From: Aliiruegeria haliotis
Lineage (GTDB): Bacteria; Pseudomonadota; Alphaproteobacteria; Rhodobacterales; Rhodobacteraceae
Direction: 5' to 3'
Assembly (NCBI RefSeq): GCF_003003255.1
Contig: NZ_PVTD01000003.1
Span: 248,001-312,000 of the forward strand
Length of the DNA: 64,000 bases
Position 1 is the first letter of the stretch, and each line of letters starts with the position of its first letter. Of the stretch, positions 25,099 through 34,362 are shown piece after piece. The position numbers and the translations under genes were made by a program. The notes under the pieces are model-generated. The model did not search any database. It was not told the DNA's origin and was given only the letters and a program-made list of their open reading frames with translations.

Positions 25099-26970
25099 CT
25101 AGAACGTGAGGTTCATCACCGTCAGCGACACCGGAATGAACAGCAGTGTCATGATGCCACCGGCGCGCACGAAATCCTTCACCCGATAGCCGCCGGGCCC
25201 CATGATCAGGGCGTTGACCTGGTGGGTCGGGATCAGGAAAGAGTTCGAGGTTGCGATTGCCACCGTCAGGGCGAACAACCCGGGATCCGCCCCTGCCCCC
25301 AGCGCGATATTCACCGCCAGCGGCACCAGCAAGACGGTCGCGCCAACGTTGGACATCACCAGTGTGAAGGCCGTCGCGAGCACAGCCACGCATGTTTGCA
25401 AGACCCATGTCGGCATCCCGTCAAGGCCGAGAAGGAACTGGTGGGCGATCCATTCCGCGGTTCCCGTCGTCTGCACCGCCTGCCCGAGAGGGATGAGGCT
25501 GGCCAGAAGGAACACCGTGCTCCAGCCGACGGCGTCGTAGGCCTCGTCTATGGAAAGGACCTTGCTGAGAATCATCCCCACCGCGCCGACCAGCAGGCAG
25601 AGGGACAGCTGCATATGCGTGAACAGTACCAACCCCAGAGCGAGCAGGAAGAAGGTCACCGCCCAGCCGACCTTTTGCGGGCGCTCAACCTCCCGCGGGT
25701 AGTCCTGCGTCACAACGACGAAATCGCGGTCGTTCTCCAGCCGCATAAGTGCGTCCCATGAGGTGTGGCAAACAAGGGTGTCGCCGGCCTCGAATGGAAG
25801 CTCGCCGAAATCCTCGGTTTCGCGGGTATAGGCGACACCGCCACGGTACATCACCAGCGGTGACAGCCCATAAACCTTACGCATCCACAGGTCTCTCACG
25901 GACTTCCCGATCACGTCCGATCCCGGCGGAATGACCACTTCTGCGATCCCGGCCCGCCCCGGACCGAGGTCCTCGGCGAATTCTGCGAGCACGGGGGATT
26001 GCTCCAGTCCGAAGCAATAGATGAACTCCTCCACCGCGTCCGGCTCGGCGATGATGGCAAGACGGGAAGGCGCTTCGATGGCTGTATCGCGCGGCGGCGA
26101 GGGATATGTTTTTCCCTGAAATTGCGTGGCTATGATGTGCAGCCGAAGCGCCCGCTGCACATCGTCTATCGTTTCGCCGACCAGCAGGCTGTGCTCCGGC
26201 ACGATGATCTCGTGAATGGCACCGTCGATCCCGTAGGTCGCGCTCACGTATTCCAGAAGCGACTGGCCCTGAGCACCTGACCGGTCCAGCCGCGAGGTTC
26301 CGGAAGGAAGGATGAAGCGGCCCAGTATCCCGAAATACAGCAAGCCCGTCGCCACCAAAGCCAACCCGATGGGAGTCACCGAAAAGAGAGAGAGAAGCTC
26401 CATACGAGATTCGGGGGCAAGCGAGGGGTTTATCCCTTCAATCAGGTCATTGAGCAGAATAAGTGGCGAGGAGCCGATGAGGGTCAAGGTGCCACCGAGG
26501 ATCGCGCAGAAGCCCATCGGCATCAGGACGCGTGACATCGGAATACCCGTCCTCACCGACACACGGGATGCAACCGGAACAAAGAGGGCAGCCGCGCCGA
26601 CGTTCTGCATGAAGGAGGAGATCACCGCCACCGTCACGGAAATCAGGGCAATGATCCGCGATTCGGTCGCCCCGCCCACGCGGGATATCCAGGCCGCAAC
26701 CGTCGACATGACGCCTGTCCGGTCTAACCCGGCACCGATGATCATCACCGCGATGATGGAGATCACCGCATTGGACGCGAAGCCGCTGAAAAGCTGGTGA
26801 ATATCGATGAGCCCTTCGAGGCCGGGAATGGCAGACAGACAGCCCAACAGCACCATAATGAGAATTGCAGCCACATCTACCCGCACCACTTCGGTCACGA
26901 AGAGGATCATGGTCAGGCCAAGCAACCCAAGAACCACGGTCATCTCGAAGGTCAGGCCAAGGGCTTCCAT
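25099..26970 (-). CDS. DASS/SLC13-type anion transporter with two RCK_C domains
   Basis: A 623-residue inner-membrane transporter. Two blocks of hydrophobic helices (about residues 1-210 and 415-623) carry SLC13/ArsB-type hairpins such as SFMQNVGAAALFVPVASR and LVMSNVGATVLLVPLAVN. Between them lie two cytosolic TrkA-C (RCK_C) domains (about 220-300 and 310-395). Members of this group transport sulfate, sulfonates, dicarboxylates or related anions; the substrate cannot be resolved here. A strong GGAG site precedes the start. It stands alone between fliI and the copper genes. Confidence 0.85.
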   Translation of the reverse strand: MEALGLTFEMTVVLGLLGLTMILFVTEVVRVDVAAILIMVLLGCLSAIPGLEGLIDIHQLFSGFASNAVISIIAVMIIGAGLDRTGVMSTVAAWISRVGGATESRIIALISVTVAVISSFMQNVGAAALFVPVASRVSVRTGIPMSRVLMPMGFCAILGGTLTLIGSSPLILLNDLIEGINPSLAPESRMELLSLFSVTPIGLALVATGLLYFGILGRFILPSGTSRLDRSGAQGQSLLEYVSATYGIDGAIHEIIVPEHSLLVGETIDDVQRALRLHIIATQFQGKTYPSPPRDTAIEAPSRLAIIAEPDAVEEFIYCFGLEQSPVLAEFAEDLGPGRAGIAEVVIPPGSDVIGKSVRDLWMRKVYGLSPLVMYRGGVAYTRETEDFGELPFEAGDTLVCHTSWDALMRLENDRDFVVVTQDYPREVERPQKVGWAVTFFLLALGLVLFTHMQLSLCLLVGAVGMILSKVLSIDEAYDAVGWSTVFLLASLIPLGQAVQTTGTAEWIAHQFLLGLDGMPTWVLQTCVAVLATAFTLVMSNVGATVLLVPLAVNIALGAGADPGLFALTVAIATSNSFLIPTHQVNALIMGPGGYRVKDFVRAGGIMTLLFIPVSLTVMNLTF

Positions 26971-27110
26971 GGGCCTCCGCTCCGGGGCAGCCAGCCCCGC
27001 GTGTTCACATGCGCAGGCCCTTGATGTGAAACGAAACGTTCGCCAGCGGACCCGTCCCGTGAGGATAGGGAGCGCCGGGGGTCAGGTCTACCGTAAACAG
27101 GTTGCCGCAG

Positions 27111-27524
27111 TCAGTCTGTGCGCTCGTCGCGTGACCCAGCGTCTGCGGCCAGGTCGTTCAAGATCGGGCAATCCGGACGTCCGTCGCCAGCGCATTCCTG
27201 TACCAGGTGCGACAGGGTGCGGTGCATTTCCGTCAACTCCGAGATCTTCGCATCGATCCGGGCAAGGTGTTCACGGGCAATCGATTTCACATCCGCGCTC
27301 GCCCGGGACTTGTCCTCGTACAGTTCAAGCAGGCCACGGCAATCCTCGATCGTGAAGCCAAGCGACCGCGCACGCCCCAGGAACGCCAACTTGTGCAACT
27401 CGGCCTCCCCGAAGCTCCGGTAGCCATTCGCACCCCGGCGCGGCGCAACGAGGCCGATGTCCTCGTAGTAGCGGATGGTCTTGGCCGGCAATCCAGTCCT
27501 GCGAGCAACATCACCGATGTTCAT
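27111..27524 (-). CDS. cueR: Copper-responsive MerR-family regulator CueR
   Basis: A 137-residue MerR-type activator. The N-terminal winged helix ([25 protein letters not shown]) binds DNA and a long coiled coil leads to a metal loop with Cys111 and Cys119 (CAGDGRPDC), the spacing used by CueR to bind Cu+. Its start overlaps the copA stop by four bases, so copA and cueR form one transcript. The matching operator lies in the copA promoter at 30058-30088. Confidence 0.93.
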   Translation of the reverse strand: MNIGDVARRTGLPAKTIRYYEDIGLVAPRRGANGYRSFGEAELHKLAFLGRARSLGFTIEDCRGLLELYEDKSRASADVKSIAREHLARIDAKISELTEMHRTLSHLVQECAGDGRPDCPILNDLAADAGSRDERTD

Positions 27525-30025
27525 GCGGCCAACTCCTGGGGCGACACGTTCTTGAGAATCTTGGCATCGGCTGGCGACCCCGTGGCGACAGCCGGTTTGA
27601 CATAGCGCAGCCGAAGCGCATTGCTGAGCACGAAGACCGAGGAGAGCGCCATCGCCCCGGCAGCTAGGGCTGGCGACAACTGCATGCCGAAAGCCGGGTA
27701 GAGCACGCCTGCCGCGACAGGGATCAGAGCGGTGTTGTAGCCAAAGGCCCAGAACAGGTTTTGACGGATATTCCGCATCGTCCGCTGGGAAATGTCGAAG
27801 GCATTGACGACCCCGCGCAGATCGCCTGTCATCAGCACCACGTCCGCACTCTCGATCGCCACGTCGGTTCCGGTTCCGATGGCGATGCCTACATCCGACC
27901 GGGCCAGTGCCGGCGCATCGTTGATACCGTCGCCGACAAACGCCACGCCCGATCCGTTTTGCCTCAGCGCATCGATTGCGGCGACCTTTCCGTCCGGAAG
28001 AACCTCGGCAATGACATGATCGATGCCGAGGTCACGTGCGATCGCATTCGCCGCCGCGCGACTGTCACCAGAGATCATCGCAACGCTGAGGCCGAGGTCA
28101 TGCAAGGCAATGACCGCATCGCGCGATCCCTTCTTGATGGGATCCGACACGGCTGCCACGGCGACCGGGTGTCCATCGACGGCAACGAAAACCGTTGTCT
28201 TGCCGTCGCCTGCCCAGTCTTTGGCAACGCCCGCAAGCGCATCAAATGAAATGCCGGCCTGCGTCATCATCCGCTCTGCTCCAACCGAAACGGCATGACT
28301 GTCCACATCAGCCCGGACCCCGAACCCCGTTTCGGACGCGAACCCCTGCGCCGCCGGCAGATCGCCACCGCCATGGGCGGCGAGGATCGCCCGGGCGACC
28401 GGATGCTCGGACCGCGCTTCAACGGCTGCAACCAGACGCAGGACCTCTGCACGATTCCACCCGTCGGCAACGACCATGTCCGTGAGCACTGGTCTGCCCT
28501 CGGTTATCGTGCCTGTTTTGTCGAGCGCGACCACGCCCACATCCTGCAACCTCTGAAGGGCATCGCCCTTGCGAAACAGTACCCCCAACTCCGCCGCCCG
28601 GCCGGTGCCGACCATGATCGAGGTCGGCGTCGCAAGCCCCATGGCACAGGGGCAGGCGATGATCAGAACCGCGACGCCAGCCACCAGGGCGTGCGTCAGG
28701 GCCGGGGTGGGACCAAGTACAAGCCAGGCCAAGACCGTCAGCATCGCGAATCCCAGCACCACCGGAACGAACCACAGCGTGATCCGGTCGACCAATCCCT
28801 GGATCGGCAACTTCGCCGCCTGAGCCTGTTCGACCATCCGGATGATCTGGGCGAGAACGGTGTCACGCCCGACTCGCGTGGCGCGGAATGTCAGGGCACC
28901 ACTGCCGTTCACCGTACCGCTCACAATCGCGTCGCCTTCCGCCTTTTCGACCGGAATGGGTTCGCCCGTCAGCATGCTCTCATCAACGTGGCTGGTGCCC
29001 TCAAGCACCTCGCCATCCACCGCGATCCGCTCTCCGGGGCGAACCTGAATGGTGTCGCCGACCAGAATTCGCTCGATCGGAATGTACTCAAAACCATCGT
29101 CGCGTTGCACCCGAGCGGTACGAGCCTGCAACCCCATCAGCTTGCGAATCGCATGACCCGTGCGCCCCTTCGCCCGCGCCTCCAGCCACCGGCCGAGAAG
29201 GATCAGAACGACGATGACCGCCGCCGCCTCGAAGTAGACCGCACGCGTTCCCTCCGGCAGCCATTCGGGGAAGAACGTCGCCACAACGGAAAATCCATAC
29301 GCCGCTGTTGTGCCGAGCGCGACGAGGCTGTTCATGTCAGGCGCGCCGCGCAGGAGCGCCGGGAACCCCTTGGCGTAGAAACGGCGGCCGGGTCCGAAAA
29401 GGACAAGCGATGTCAGCGCGAACTGCAGATACCAGCTCCACTGGTGGCCAATGGTCTCTGCAATCAGCTTGTGCACCCCAGGCACCATGTGCCCACCCAT
29501 TTCGAGCAGGAATACCGGCAGCGCCAGGGCACCGGCGACAAGGGTCTGGCGCCGAAGGTCCTCGGCCTCTGCGTCCTTGCGATCCGCCGCTGCCGCCACT
29601 CCATACGCGTCCGCGTCCAGTTCGGCAGGAAATCCCGCGCGGGACACGATCTCGGCCAGTTGCTCAGCACCCACCTGCCCCTCCAGATACCGGACATGTG
29701 CGGTCTCTCCAGCCAGGTTTGCCGAGGCGTCCAGAACGCCCGGAACGCGGGCAAGGACCCGCTCCACCCGACCGGTACAGGAAGCGCAGTGCATGCCCTG
29801 TACCTGCAATGTCACCGCCGCACTCCGAGCCGGATACCCGGCTTGCTCCAGCGACCTGATGACCGTCTCGATCCCGGCCGGAGCCTCGTAGGTCAACCGA
29901 ACGCTTTCACCAACAAGATTGACAGCGACATCCGACACCCCTTGCAGGCGCGACAAAGTCCGCTCCACGCGACTGGCACAGGATGCACAGGACATTCCAT
30001 CGATGGACAGGGTAAGCGACGCCAT
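27521..30025 (-). CDS. copA: Copper-exporting P1B-ATPase CopA
   Basis: An 834-residue Cu+ efflux ATPase. It has two N-terminal heavy-metal domains with CASC at residues 13-16 and again at 80-83, the membrane CPC at 458-460, and the phosphorylated Asp502 in [19 protein letters not shown] follows. The ATG at 30025 gives the HMA domain directly at the N-terminus and is preferred over a longer in-frame start at 30103. Two HMA domains and a CueR promoter separate this cytosolic detoxification pump from CcoI. It is followed by overlapping cueR. Confidence 0.95.
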   Translation of the reverse strand: MASLTLSIDGMSCASCASRVERTLSRLQGVSDVAVNLVGESVRLTYEAPAGIETVIRSLEQAGYPARSAAVTLQVQGMHCASCTGRVERVLARVPGVLDASANLAGETAHVRYLEGQVGAEQLAEIVSRAGFPAELDADAYGVAAAADRKDAEAEDLRRQTLVAGALALPVFLLEMGGHMVPGVHKLIAETIGHQWSWYLQFALTSLVLFGPGRRFYAKGFPALLRGAPDMNSLVALGTTAAYGFSVVATFFPEWLPEGTRAVYFEAAAVIVVLILLGRWLEARAKGRTGHAIRKLMGLQARTARVQRDDGFEYIPIERILVGDTIQVRPGERIAVDGEVLEGTSHVDESMLTGEPIPVEKAEGDAIVSGTVNGSGALTFRATRVGRDTVLAQIIRMVEQAQAAKLPIQGLVDRITLWFVPVVLGFAMLTVLAWLVLGPTPALTHALVAGVAVLIIACPCAMGLATPTSIMVGTGRAAELGVLFRKGDALQRLQDVGVVALDKTGTITEGRPVLTDMVVADGWNRAEVLRLVAAVEARSEHPVARAILAAHGGGDLPAAQGFASETGFGVRADVDSHAVSVGAERMMTQAGISFDALAGVAKDWAGDGKTTVFVAVDGHPVAVAAVSDPIKKGSRDAVIALHDLGLSVAMISGDSRAAANAIARDLGIDHVIAEVLPDGKVAAIDALRQNGSGVAFVGDGINDAPALARSDVGIAIGTGTDVAIESADVVLMTGDLRGVVNAFDISQRTMRNIRQNLFWAFGYNTALIPVAAGVLYPAFGMQLSPALAAGAMALSSVFVLSNALRLRYVKPAVATGSPADAKILKNVSPQELAA

Positions 30026-30057
30026 GGGGCTCTCCGGGAACTGCCTTTTCGACGGCA

Positions 30058-30088
30058 GATATAGACCTTCCACCAACTGGAAGGTCAA
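30058..30088 (-). promoter_or_regulatory. CueR-type copA promoter and operator
   Basis: The minus strand has TTGACC (30083-30088) as -35 and TATATC (30058-30063) as -10, separated by 19 bp, the long spacing typical of MerR-family promoters. A perfect 9-bp inverted repeat (GACCTTCCA at 30064-30072 and TGGAAGGTC at 30078-30086, five-base gap) fills the spacer. The -10 lies 33 bases before the copA ATG. Confidence 0.88.
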
Positions 30089-30157
30089 GGAGATCCGCCG
30101 CACGGATTGTCACGGTTGCATGACGCACAACTCCGCTTGCACACCGGCGAAATTGTC

Positions 30158-30188
30158 TTGACCTTCCCGCGCAGGAAGCCCCCATCTG
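30158..30188 (+). promoter_or_regulatory. Candidate second CueR-type promoter, for copZ
   Basis: On the plus strand TTGACC (30158-30163) is followed after 19 bp by CATCTG (30183-30188). The spacer carries an imperfect inverted repeat, CCTTCC and GGAAG. It mirrors the copA promoter, but the -10 is poor. It lies just upstream of copZ. Confidence 0.5.
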
Positions 30189-30210
30189 TCAAGAAAAGCA
30201 GGAGTAGCCG

Positions 30211-30405
30211 ATGCGTTTCAACGTACCCGAGATGAGCTGCGGCCATTGCACGGCCGCCATCGAGACAGCCTTGAAGATGCTGGACGCCAGCGCCGATGTG
30301 ACCTGCGACCTGGAGGCACGCATCGTGTCCGTCACCACCACACAGCCCCCAGAGGCAATCCGCACAGCGTTGGACGAAGTCGGTTTCGAGGCAACACCCG
30401 TCTGA
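30211..30405 (+). CDS. copZ: Copper chaperone CopZ / heavy-metal-associated domain protein
   Basis: A 64-residue single-domain HMA protein. MSCGHC at residues 8-13 (Cys10, Cys13) binds Cu+ and the rest fits the beta-alpha-beta-beta-alpha-beta fold. Such chaperones carry Cu+ to CopA and modulate CueR. An AGGAG site precedes the ATG. It is transcribed away from copA, and both are probably controlled by CueR. Confidence 0.9.
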   Translation: MRFNVPEMSCGHCTAAIETALKMLDASADVTCDLEARIVSVTTTQPPEAIRTALDEVGFEATPV

Positions 30406-30499
30406 CACAGGCCGAAAGTGTACCGGGCGCAATCCGTGCTTTCCCATGTTGAGCCTTGCCAGGGCAACCGATAGACCCGGTTCAAAGGAGTGCCCGCAC

Positions 30500-31612
30500 A
30501 TGAGCCTGAACACCTTCGGTCACCTGTTCCGTGTCACCACCTGGGGCGAAAGCCACGGTCCCGGACTAGGCGCGACTGTCGATGGGTGCCCGCCGGGCAT
30601 TCCGATCGAGGCGGAGGCGCTACAGATCTGGCTCGACAAACGCAAGCCGGGCACCAGCCGCTTCACGACCCAACGTCGCGAAGCCGACCAGGTGGAAATC
30701 CTGTCCGGCGTCTTCGAGGGCGTCTCGACCGGCACACCGATCCAGTTGATGATCCGCAATACTGACCAGCGGTCGAAGGACTACGGCGAGATCGCGGAGA
30801 AGTTCCGCCCCGGCCATGCCGACATAACTTATTGGCAAAAATACGGGATTCGCGACTATCGCGGCGGCGGGCGCTCCTCCGCACGCGAAACGGCCGCGCG
30901 TGTTGCCGCTGGTGGCGTTGCGCGGGAGGCACTTGCCAAGCTCGCGCCCGAGCTTTCCATCACTGGCTACATGGTCCAGATGGGAACCCAGACCATCGAC
31001 CGAAGCCGGTTCGATCTGGCGGAGGTCAAGAACAACGCGTTCTGGATCCCGGACGCCGGCGCGGTCGATGACTGGTCCACTTATCTGGACAGCATCCGGA
31101 AATCCGGCTCCTCCGTCGGCGGAATGATCGAACTGCGTGCCTCCGGTGTGCCAGCAGGTCTCGGTGCGCCGATCTATGGCAAACTCGATACCGAGCTTGC
31201 CGCCGCAATGATGTCGATCAACGCGGTCAAGGGCGTGGAGATCGGTGAAGGCATGGCCGCCGCGATGCTGACCGGGGAAGCGAATGCCGACGAGATTTCC
31301 ATGGGGGATGATGGACCTTGCTACAGCTCCAACCACTCCGGTGGAATCCTCGGCGGGATTTCGACCGGGCAGGATGTGGTGGTGCGCTTCGCGGTCAAAC
31401 CGACGTCATCGATCCTGACACCCCGCAAGACCATATCCAAGTCCGGCGAAAACACGGAGATCGTCACGAAGGGAAGGCACGACCCTTGCGTCGGCATTCG
31501 CGCCGTTCCCGTTGGCGAGGCGATGATGGCCTGCGTGTTGCTCGACCACATCCTGATGCACCGGGGTCAGGTTGGCGAGGGTCTGCCCGGCAAGATCGGA
31601 CCGACCATTTGA
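30500..31612 (+). CDS. aroC: Chorismate synthase
   Basis: A 370-residue enzyme that converts 5-enolpyruvylshikimate-3-phosphate to chorismate using reduced FMN, the last shared step for aromatic amino acids and folate. Family motifs are [18 protein letters not shown] near the N-terminus, [37 protein letters not shown] in the middle, and [15 protein letters not shown] further on. ATG at 30500 with AAAGGAG is chosen; an in-frame start at 30446 would add 18 residues unlike the family. It follows copZ on the same strand. Confidence 0.96.
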   Translation: MSLNTFGHLFRVTTWGESHGPGLGATVDGCPPGIPIEAEALQIWLDKRKPGTSRFTTQRREADQVEILSGVFEGVSTGTPIQLMIRNTDQRSKDYGEIAEKFRPGHADITYWQKYGIRDYRGGGRSSARETAARVAAGGVAREALAKLAPELSITGYMVQMGTQTIDRSRFDLAEVKNNAFWIPDAGAVDDWSTYLDSIRKSGSSVGGMIELRASGVPAGLGAPIYGKLDTELAAAMMSINAVKGVEIGEGMAAAMLTGEANADEISMGDDGPCYSSNHSGGILGGISTGQDVVVRFAVKPTSSILTPRKTISKSGENTEIVTKGRHDPCVGIRAVPVGEAMMACVLLDHILMHRGQVGEGLPGKIGPTI

Positions 31613-31617
31613 GGCAA

Positions 31618-31637
31618 TGGCCGGGGCGTCCCGGCCA
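31618..31637. terminator. Hairpin between convergent aroC and thioredoxin genes
   Basis: TGGCCGGG (31618-31625) and CCCGGCCA (31630-31637) form a perfect 8-bp stem with a GCGT tetraloop five bases after the aroC stop. No T-run follows, so it may be a weak bidirectional terminator. Confidence 0.5.
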
Positions 31638-31644
31638 CCACGGA

Positions 31645-32061
31645 TCAGGCCGAAGCTGCCGTCAGCGCCTTGTCCATAAGTGCCTTGATGGACCCCTTCG
31701 ACGTGTCTGCCACGATCCGGCCGAGCTCCTTGTCGCCCTTTAGGACCACCAGCGTGGACCGACGCGGGATCTTGAGCGATTTGGCAAGGTCGGATTTGCC
31801 ATAGGTGTCCCAGTCCACATCGATGAAGGTAATTGCCTGATCATAGGCCGGGTTTTCCGCCTTCAACGCCTGTATGGCACGTTCCTGCGCCTTGCAGGTC
31901 GTACACCAGCTTGCCTTGAAATCGAGGAACACCGTCTCGCCGGCCTTCAGCTTTTCGGTCACGAGACCGGGTTTGTAAGCCACCGAGGCAGCCTGAGCAC
32001 CGGAGGCAAGCGGCACGACAGCCGACGCGACCGCGAGGGTCAGAAAGGAACGACGGTCCAT
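31645..32061 (-). CDS. Periplasmic thioredoxin-like protein
   Basis: A 138-residue exported thioredoxin. The leader MDRRSFLTLAVASAVVPLASGAQA has an arginine pair with a hydrophobic stretch and an AQA cleavage site, so export may be Sec or Tat. The mature domain has FKASWCTTCK with Cys53 and Cys56 as redox pair. It is transcribed 15 bases after ccdA, so it probably receives electrons from CcdA and reduces periplasmic thiols, for example apocytochrome c haem-binding cysteines or copper sites. Exact target is not clear. Confidence 0.85.
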   Translation of the reverse strand: MDRRSFLTLAVASAVVPLASGAQAASVAYKPGLVTEKLKAGETVFLDFKASWCTTCKAQERAIQALKAENPAYDQAITFIDVDWDTYGKSDLAKSLKIPRRSTLVVLKGDKELGRIVADTSKGSIKALMDKALTAASA

Positions 32062-32076
32062 GGGAATCTCCTTGAA

Positions 32077-32790
32077 CTAGAGGGAAACGGATAGGTCCTG
32101 AAGCCAGATCGGCATGACATCCAGCGCCCAGGCTTCGACCATGTGGTGAACATTGAAGAGCAGCGCGAGGCCCACGGCCACGAACACGCCGCCAAGTATC
32201 GGGCGGCCACGCGTGGCGACCGCCCGCATCCAGGCCTGGCGTTTCTGGATCACCGACCGGGCGCCATAGCCCAGCGCAAGGATGATGGTAGAGACCCCGG
32301 CAGCGAAAGCCACCATGATCGCGCCAGCCCAGACGAGGCTCTCCCCGGAAAAGGCAAGCGAGATCGCCGCACCGAGCGTCGGCCCCACGCAGGGGCTCCA
32401 GACCGCGCCCAGCAGCAAGCCACCGAAGAACTGACCGGACAACGAGGATCGGTCGATTTCGTCGAACTGAGCGTCGGCTGTACCCGCGAACCCGGCCGTG
32501 GCGGTTGCGAAGCTCTCGGAAAACCGCGGAACGAGCAGCACGAGACCAAAGGCAACCATCATCACGGCGGCGACCTTGCCGACCATCTGCTCATCCAGCC
32601 CAAGGCTTTGACCGATTGTGGCGAGCCCCAGCCCAAGTACGACGAACGACAGGCTCATGCCCGCCGCGAGCGCCACCGGCCCCCATCTGCTCGCCTGCAG
32701 TGCCGTCGCCAGAACGATCGGCAAGACCGGCAACACACATGGGTTGATCAGGGTCAGCAGCCCCGCGCCATATCCAAGTATCAGATCCAT
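32077..32790 (-). CDS. ccdA: CcdA-type transmembrane thiol-disulfide carrier
   Basis: A 237-residue inner-membrane protein with six helices and one cysteine in each half: Cys18 (LINPCVLPVLP) and Cys134 (GAVWSPCVGP), the arrangement of CcdA and the DsbD core. It moves reducing power from cytosolic thioredoxin to periplasmic thioredoxins, as in cytochrome c maturation. The ATG at 32790 is chosen over a TTG six codons earlier. It forms an operon with the thioredoxin-like gene. Confidence 0.87.
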   Translation of the reverse strand: MDLILGYGAGLLTLINPCVLPVLPIVLATALQASRWGPVALAAGMSLSFVVLGLGLATIGQSLGLDEQMVGKVAAVMMVAFGLVLLVPRFSESFATATAGFAGTADAQFDEIDRSSLSGQFFGGLLLGAVWSPCVGPTLGAAISLAFSGESLVWAGAIMVAFAAGVSTIILALGYGARSVIQKRQAWMRAVATRGRPILGGVFVAVGLALLFNVHHMVEAWALDVMPIWLQDLSVSL

Positions 32791-32847
32791 ACCGCAGAAG
32801 TTGCGCAAAATCGGGGAGGTGTCATCACACGAAACCCCGCCGATGTC

Positions 32848-33735
32848 TCACTTCCGCGTGGGATTTGTGACAGGCTGCCGGGAGAGTTGCACCGCCAGGA
32901 TGCCGAACATGATGACCACGACGCCGACGACATCCCAGGGGCCGAGGGTTTCGCCCAGCAGGAGCGCGGCAATTGCGACGCCGAAGAACGGGTTCAGAAA
33001 GTGAAAGGTCGCGGCCTTGACCGCGCCGATCCGGCGCACCAGCAGAAACCAAACAAGCGTGGCCACCAGCCCGGGCACGATCACCGTGTAGCTGAACGCC
33101 GCAACGAGTTGCCAGGTCCAGTCGACCACCCAAACCTCGGTCAGCAGAGACGCCGGGAACAGCACAGCCGATCCGACCAGCATCTGCAACCCGACAATCA
33201 TCAGGACGTTCCCGCCCGAAGACGCCCCCCTCACAGCCAGCGTCGCAAAGGCGAGCGCCAGAACGCCAATGACGCAGTAAGCGATGCCGAATGGGTCCAG
33301 GCCACCCGCCTGCACCCGGCTTCCCATGACAATGGCCACGCCCAGAAATCCGGCAAGCAACCCCACGATACCTGTTGCCGGGATCCGCTCGCCCAGAAAC
33401 AGAGCGCCTGCCAATGCAACGATCAGTGGCATGGTGGAGGCTATGATCGCGGCGAGCGACGCTTCGACCGTCTGCATCGCGACAAAAAACAACCCGAGAT
33501 AGAGGGCGTTCTGGCAGATCCCGAAGATCACCGTCATTCGCGCCTGCGACGTGGTAAGTCGCCAGTTCTGGCCGAGGGCGCGGGCGATCCCCACGGCAAT
33601 CAGACCGGCCAGAAGGAACCGGACCGCGGAAACACCGAGCGGCGGTGCGTGACTGACAATGATCCGCGCGGACGAAAACGCCGAGGACCACATCAGCGCG
33701 AAGGCCAACCCCATCAATATCGCACGAACATCCAT
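32848..33735 (-). CDS. DMT-superfamily (EamA) transporter
   Basis: A 295-residue membrane protein with ten predicted helices in two EamA repeats (about residues 5-140 and 150-290). The first repeat starts MGLAFALMWSSAFSSARIIV and the second contains LVWFLLVRRIGAVKAATFHFLNPFFGVAIAALLLGE, a typical end of DMT exporters. Such proteins export amino acids or other metabolites; the substrate is unknown. It lies upstream of ccdA on the same strand. Confidence 0.87.
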   Translation of the reverse strand: MDVRAILMGLAFALMWSSAFSSARIIVSHAPPLGVSAVRFLLAGLIAVGIARALGQNWRLTTSQARMTVIFGICQNALYLGLFFVAMQTVEASLAAIIASTMPLIVALAGALFLGERIPATGIVGLLAGFLGVAIVMGSRVQAGGLDPFGIAYCVIGVLALAFATLAVRGASSGGNVLMIVGLQMLVGSAVLFPASLLTEVWVVDWTWQLVAAFSYTVIVPGLVATLVWFLLVRRIGAVKAATFHFLNPFFGVAIAALLLGETLGPWDVVGVVVIMFGILAVQLSRQPVTNPTRK

Positions 33736-33882
33736 AGTCTGATCCCGGATTCACCTGCTCCGGGCAGGAGATTTCACACGCAGGCGATGTGGCACCACGG
33801 TTCCGGCGAACCCTCGTGTCAACTGCCCGGTCTTTCAATCCCCAAATGACACCGGTCGTGCACCGCCGCGTCATTCGCCCAA

Positions 33883-33912
33883 AAGGAAAAGGGTCGCCAG
33901 TGCTGGCGACCC
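33883..33912 (-). terminator. Rho-independent terminator of the HU gene
   Basis: A perfect 10-bp stem (33891-33900 with 33903-33912, two-base gap) is followed on the minus strand by CTTTTCCTTTT. It lies 30 bases after the HU stop codon and is the clearest terminator in this part of the window. Confidence 0.85.
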
Positions 33913-33942
33913 CTGAAACTCTTACATCTGAAGGAACGCCTA

Positions 33943-34233
33943 TCAGGCGTTCACGGAATCCTTCAGAGCCTTGGCAATCGTCATCTTGACAACCTTGTCC
34001 GCATCCTTGTCGATCATCTCGCCGGTGGCAGGATTGCGGACCTGACGGGCCGGACGCTCGCGGCAGAAGATCTTGCCAACGCCGGGTAAGGTCACGGCAC
34101 CGCCGTTTGCTACTTCGTTGGTGATAATGCCGGTCACGGCATCCAACGCAGCAGTGGCGGTCTTCTTGTCGGTCTCCATCGCATCGGCGATGGCGGCAAC
34201 AAGCTGCGTCTTGGTCATCGGTTTGGTGGCCAT
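33943..34233 (-). CDS. hup: HU-family nucleoid DNA-binding protein
   Basis: A 96-residue HU/IHF-fold protein. The DNA-binding arm is RPARQVRNPATGEMI (about residues 60-74), followed by DKDADKVVKMTIAKALKDSVN. The dimer bends DNA and organises the nucleoid. A GAGGAG site precedes the ATG and a strong terminator follows, so it is a single-gene unit. Confidence 0.92.
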   Translation of the reverse strand: MATKPMTKTQLVAAIADAMETDKKTATAALDAVTGIITNEVANGGAVTLPGVGKIFCRERPARQVRNPATGEMIDKDADKVVKMTIAKALKDSVNA

Positions 34234-34362
34234 GTATGGTCTCCTCGTTGTTGCCCTTTGTATTGGGGCTTATTCGACTGATTCTACGTCATGTTGGCTC
34301 AGCCCACAACTTTTTGTGGGTTTGTGCGCAGGAAAACAAGGGGTTTTGTGCGTTTTCCACAG

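Noticed and set aside
28295-30064. 589-codon plus-strand open frame
   Set aside because: Antisense to copA; Arg/His/Gln-rich random-looking product.
32143-33849. 568-codon plus-strand open frame
   Set aside because: Antisense to ccdA and the DMT transporter; highly charged and low in hydrophobic residues, typical shadow of membrane genes.
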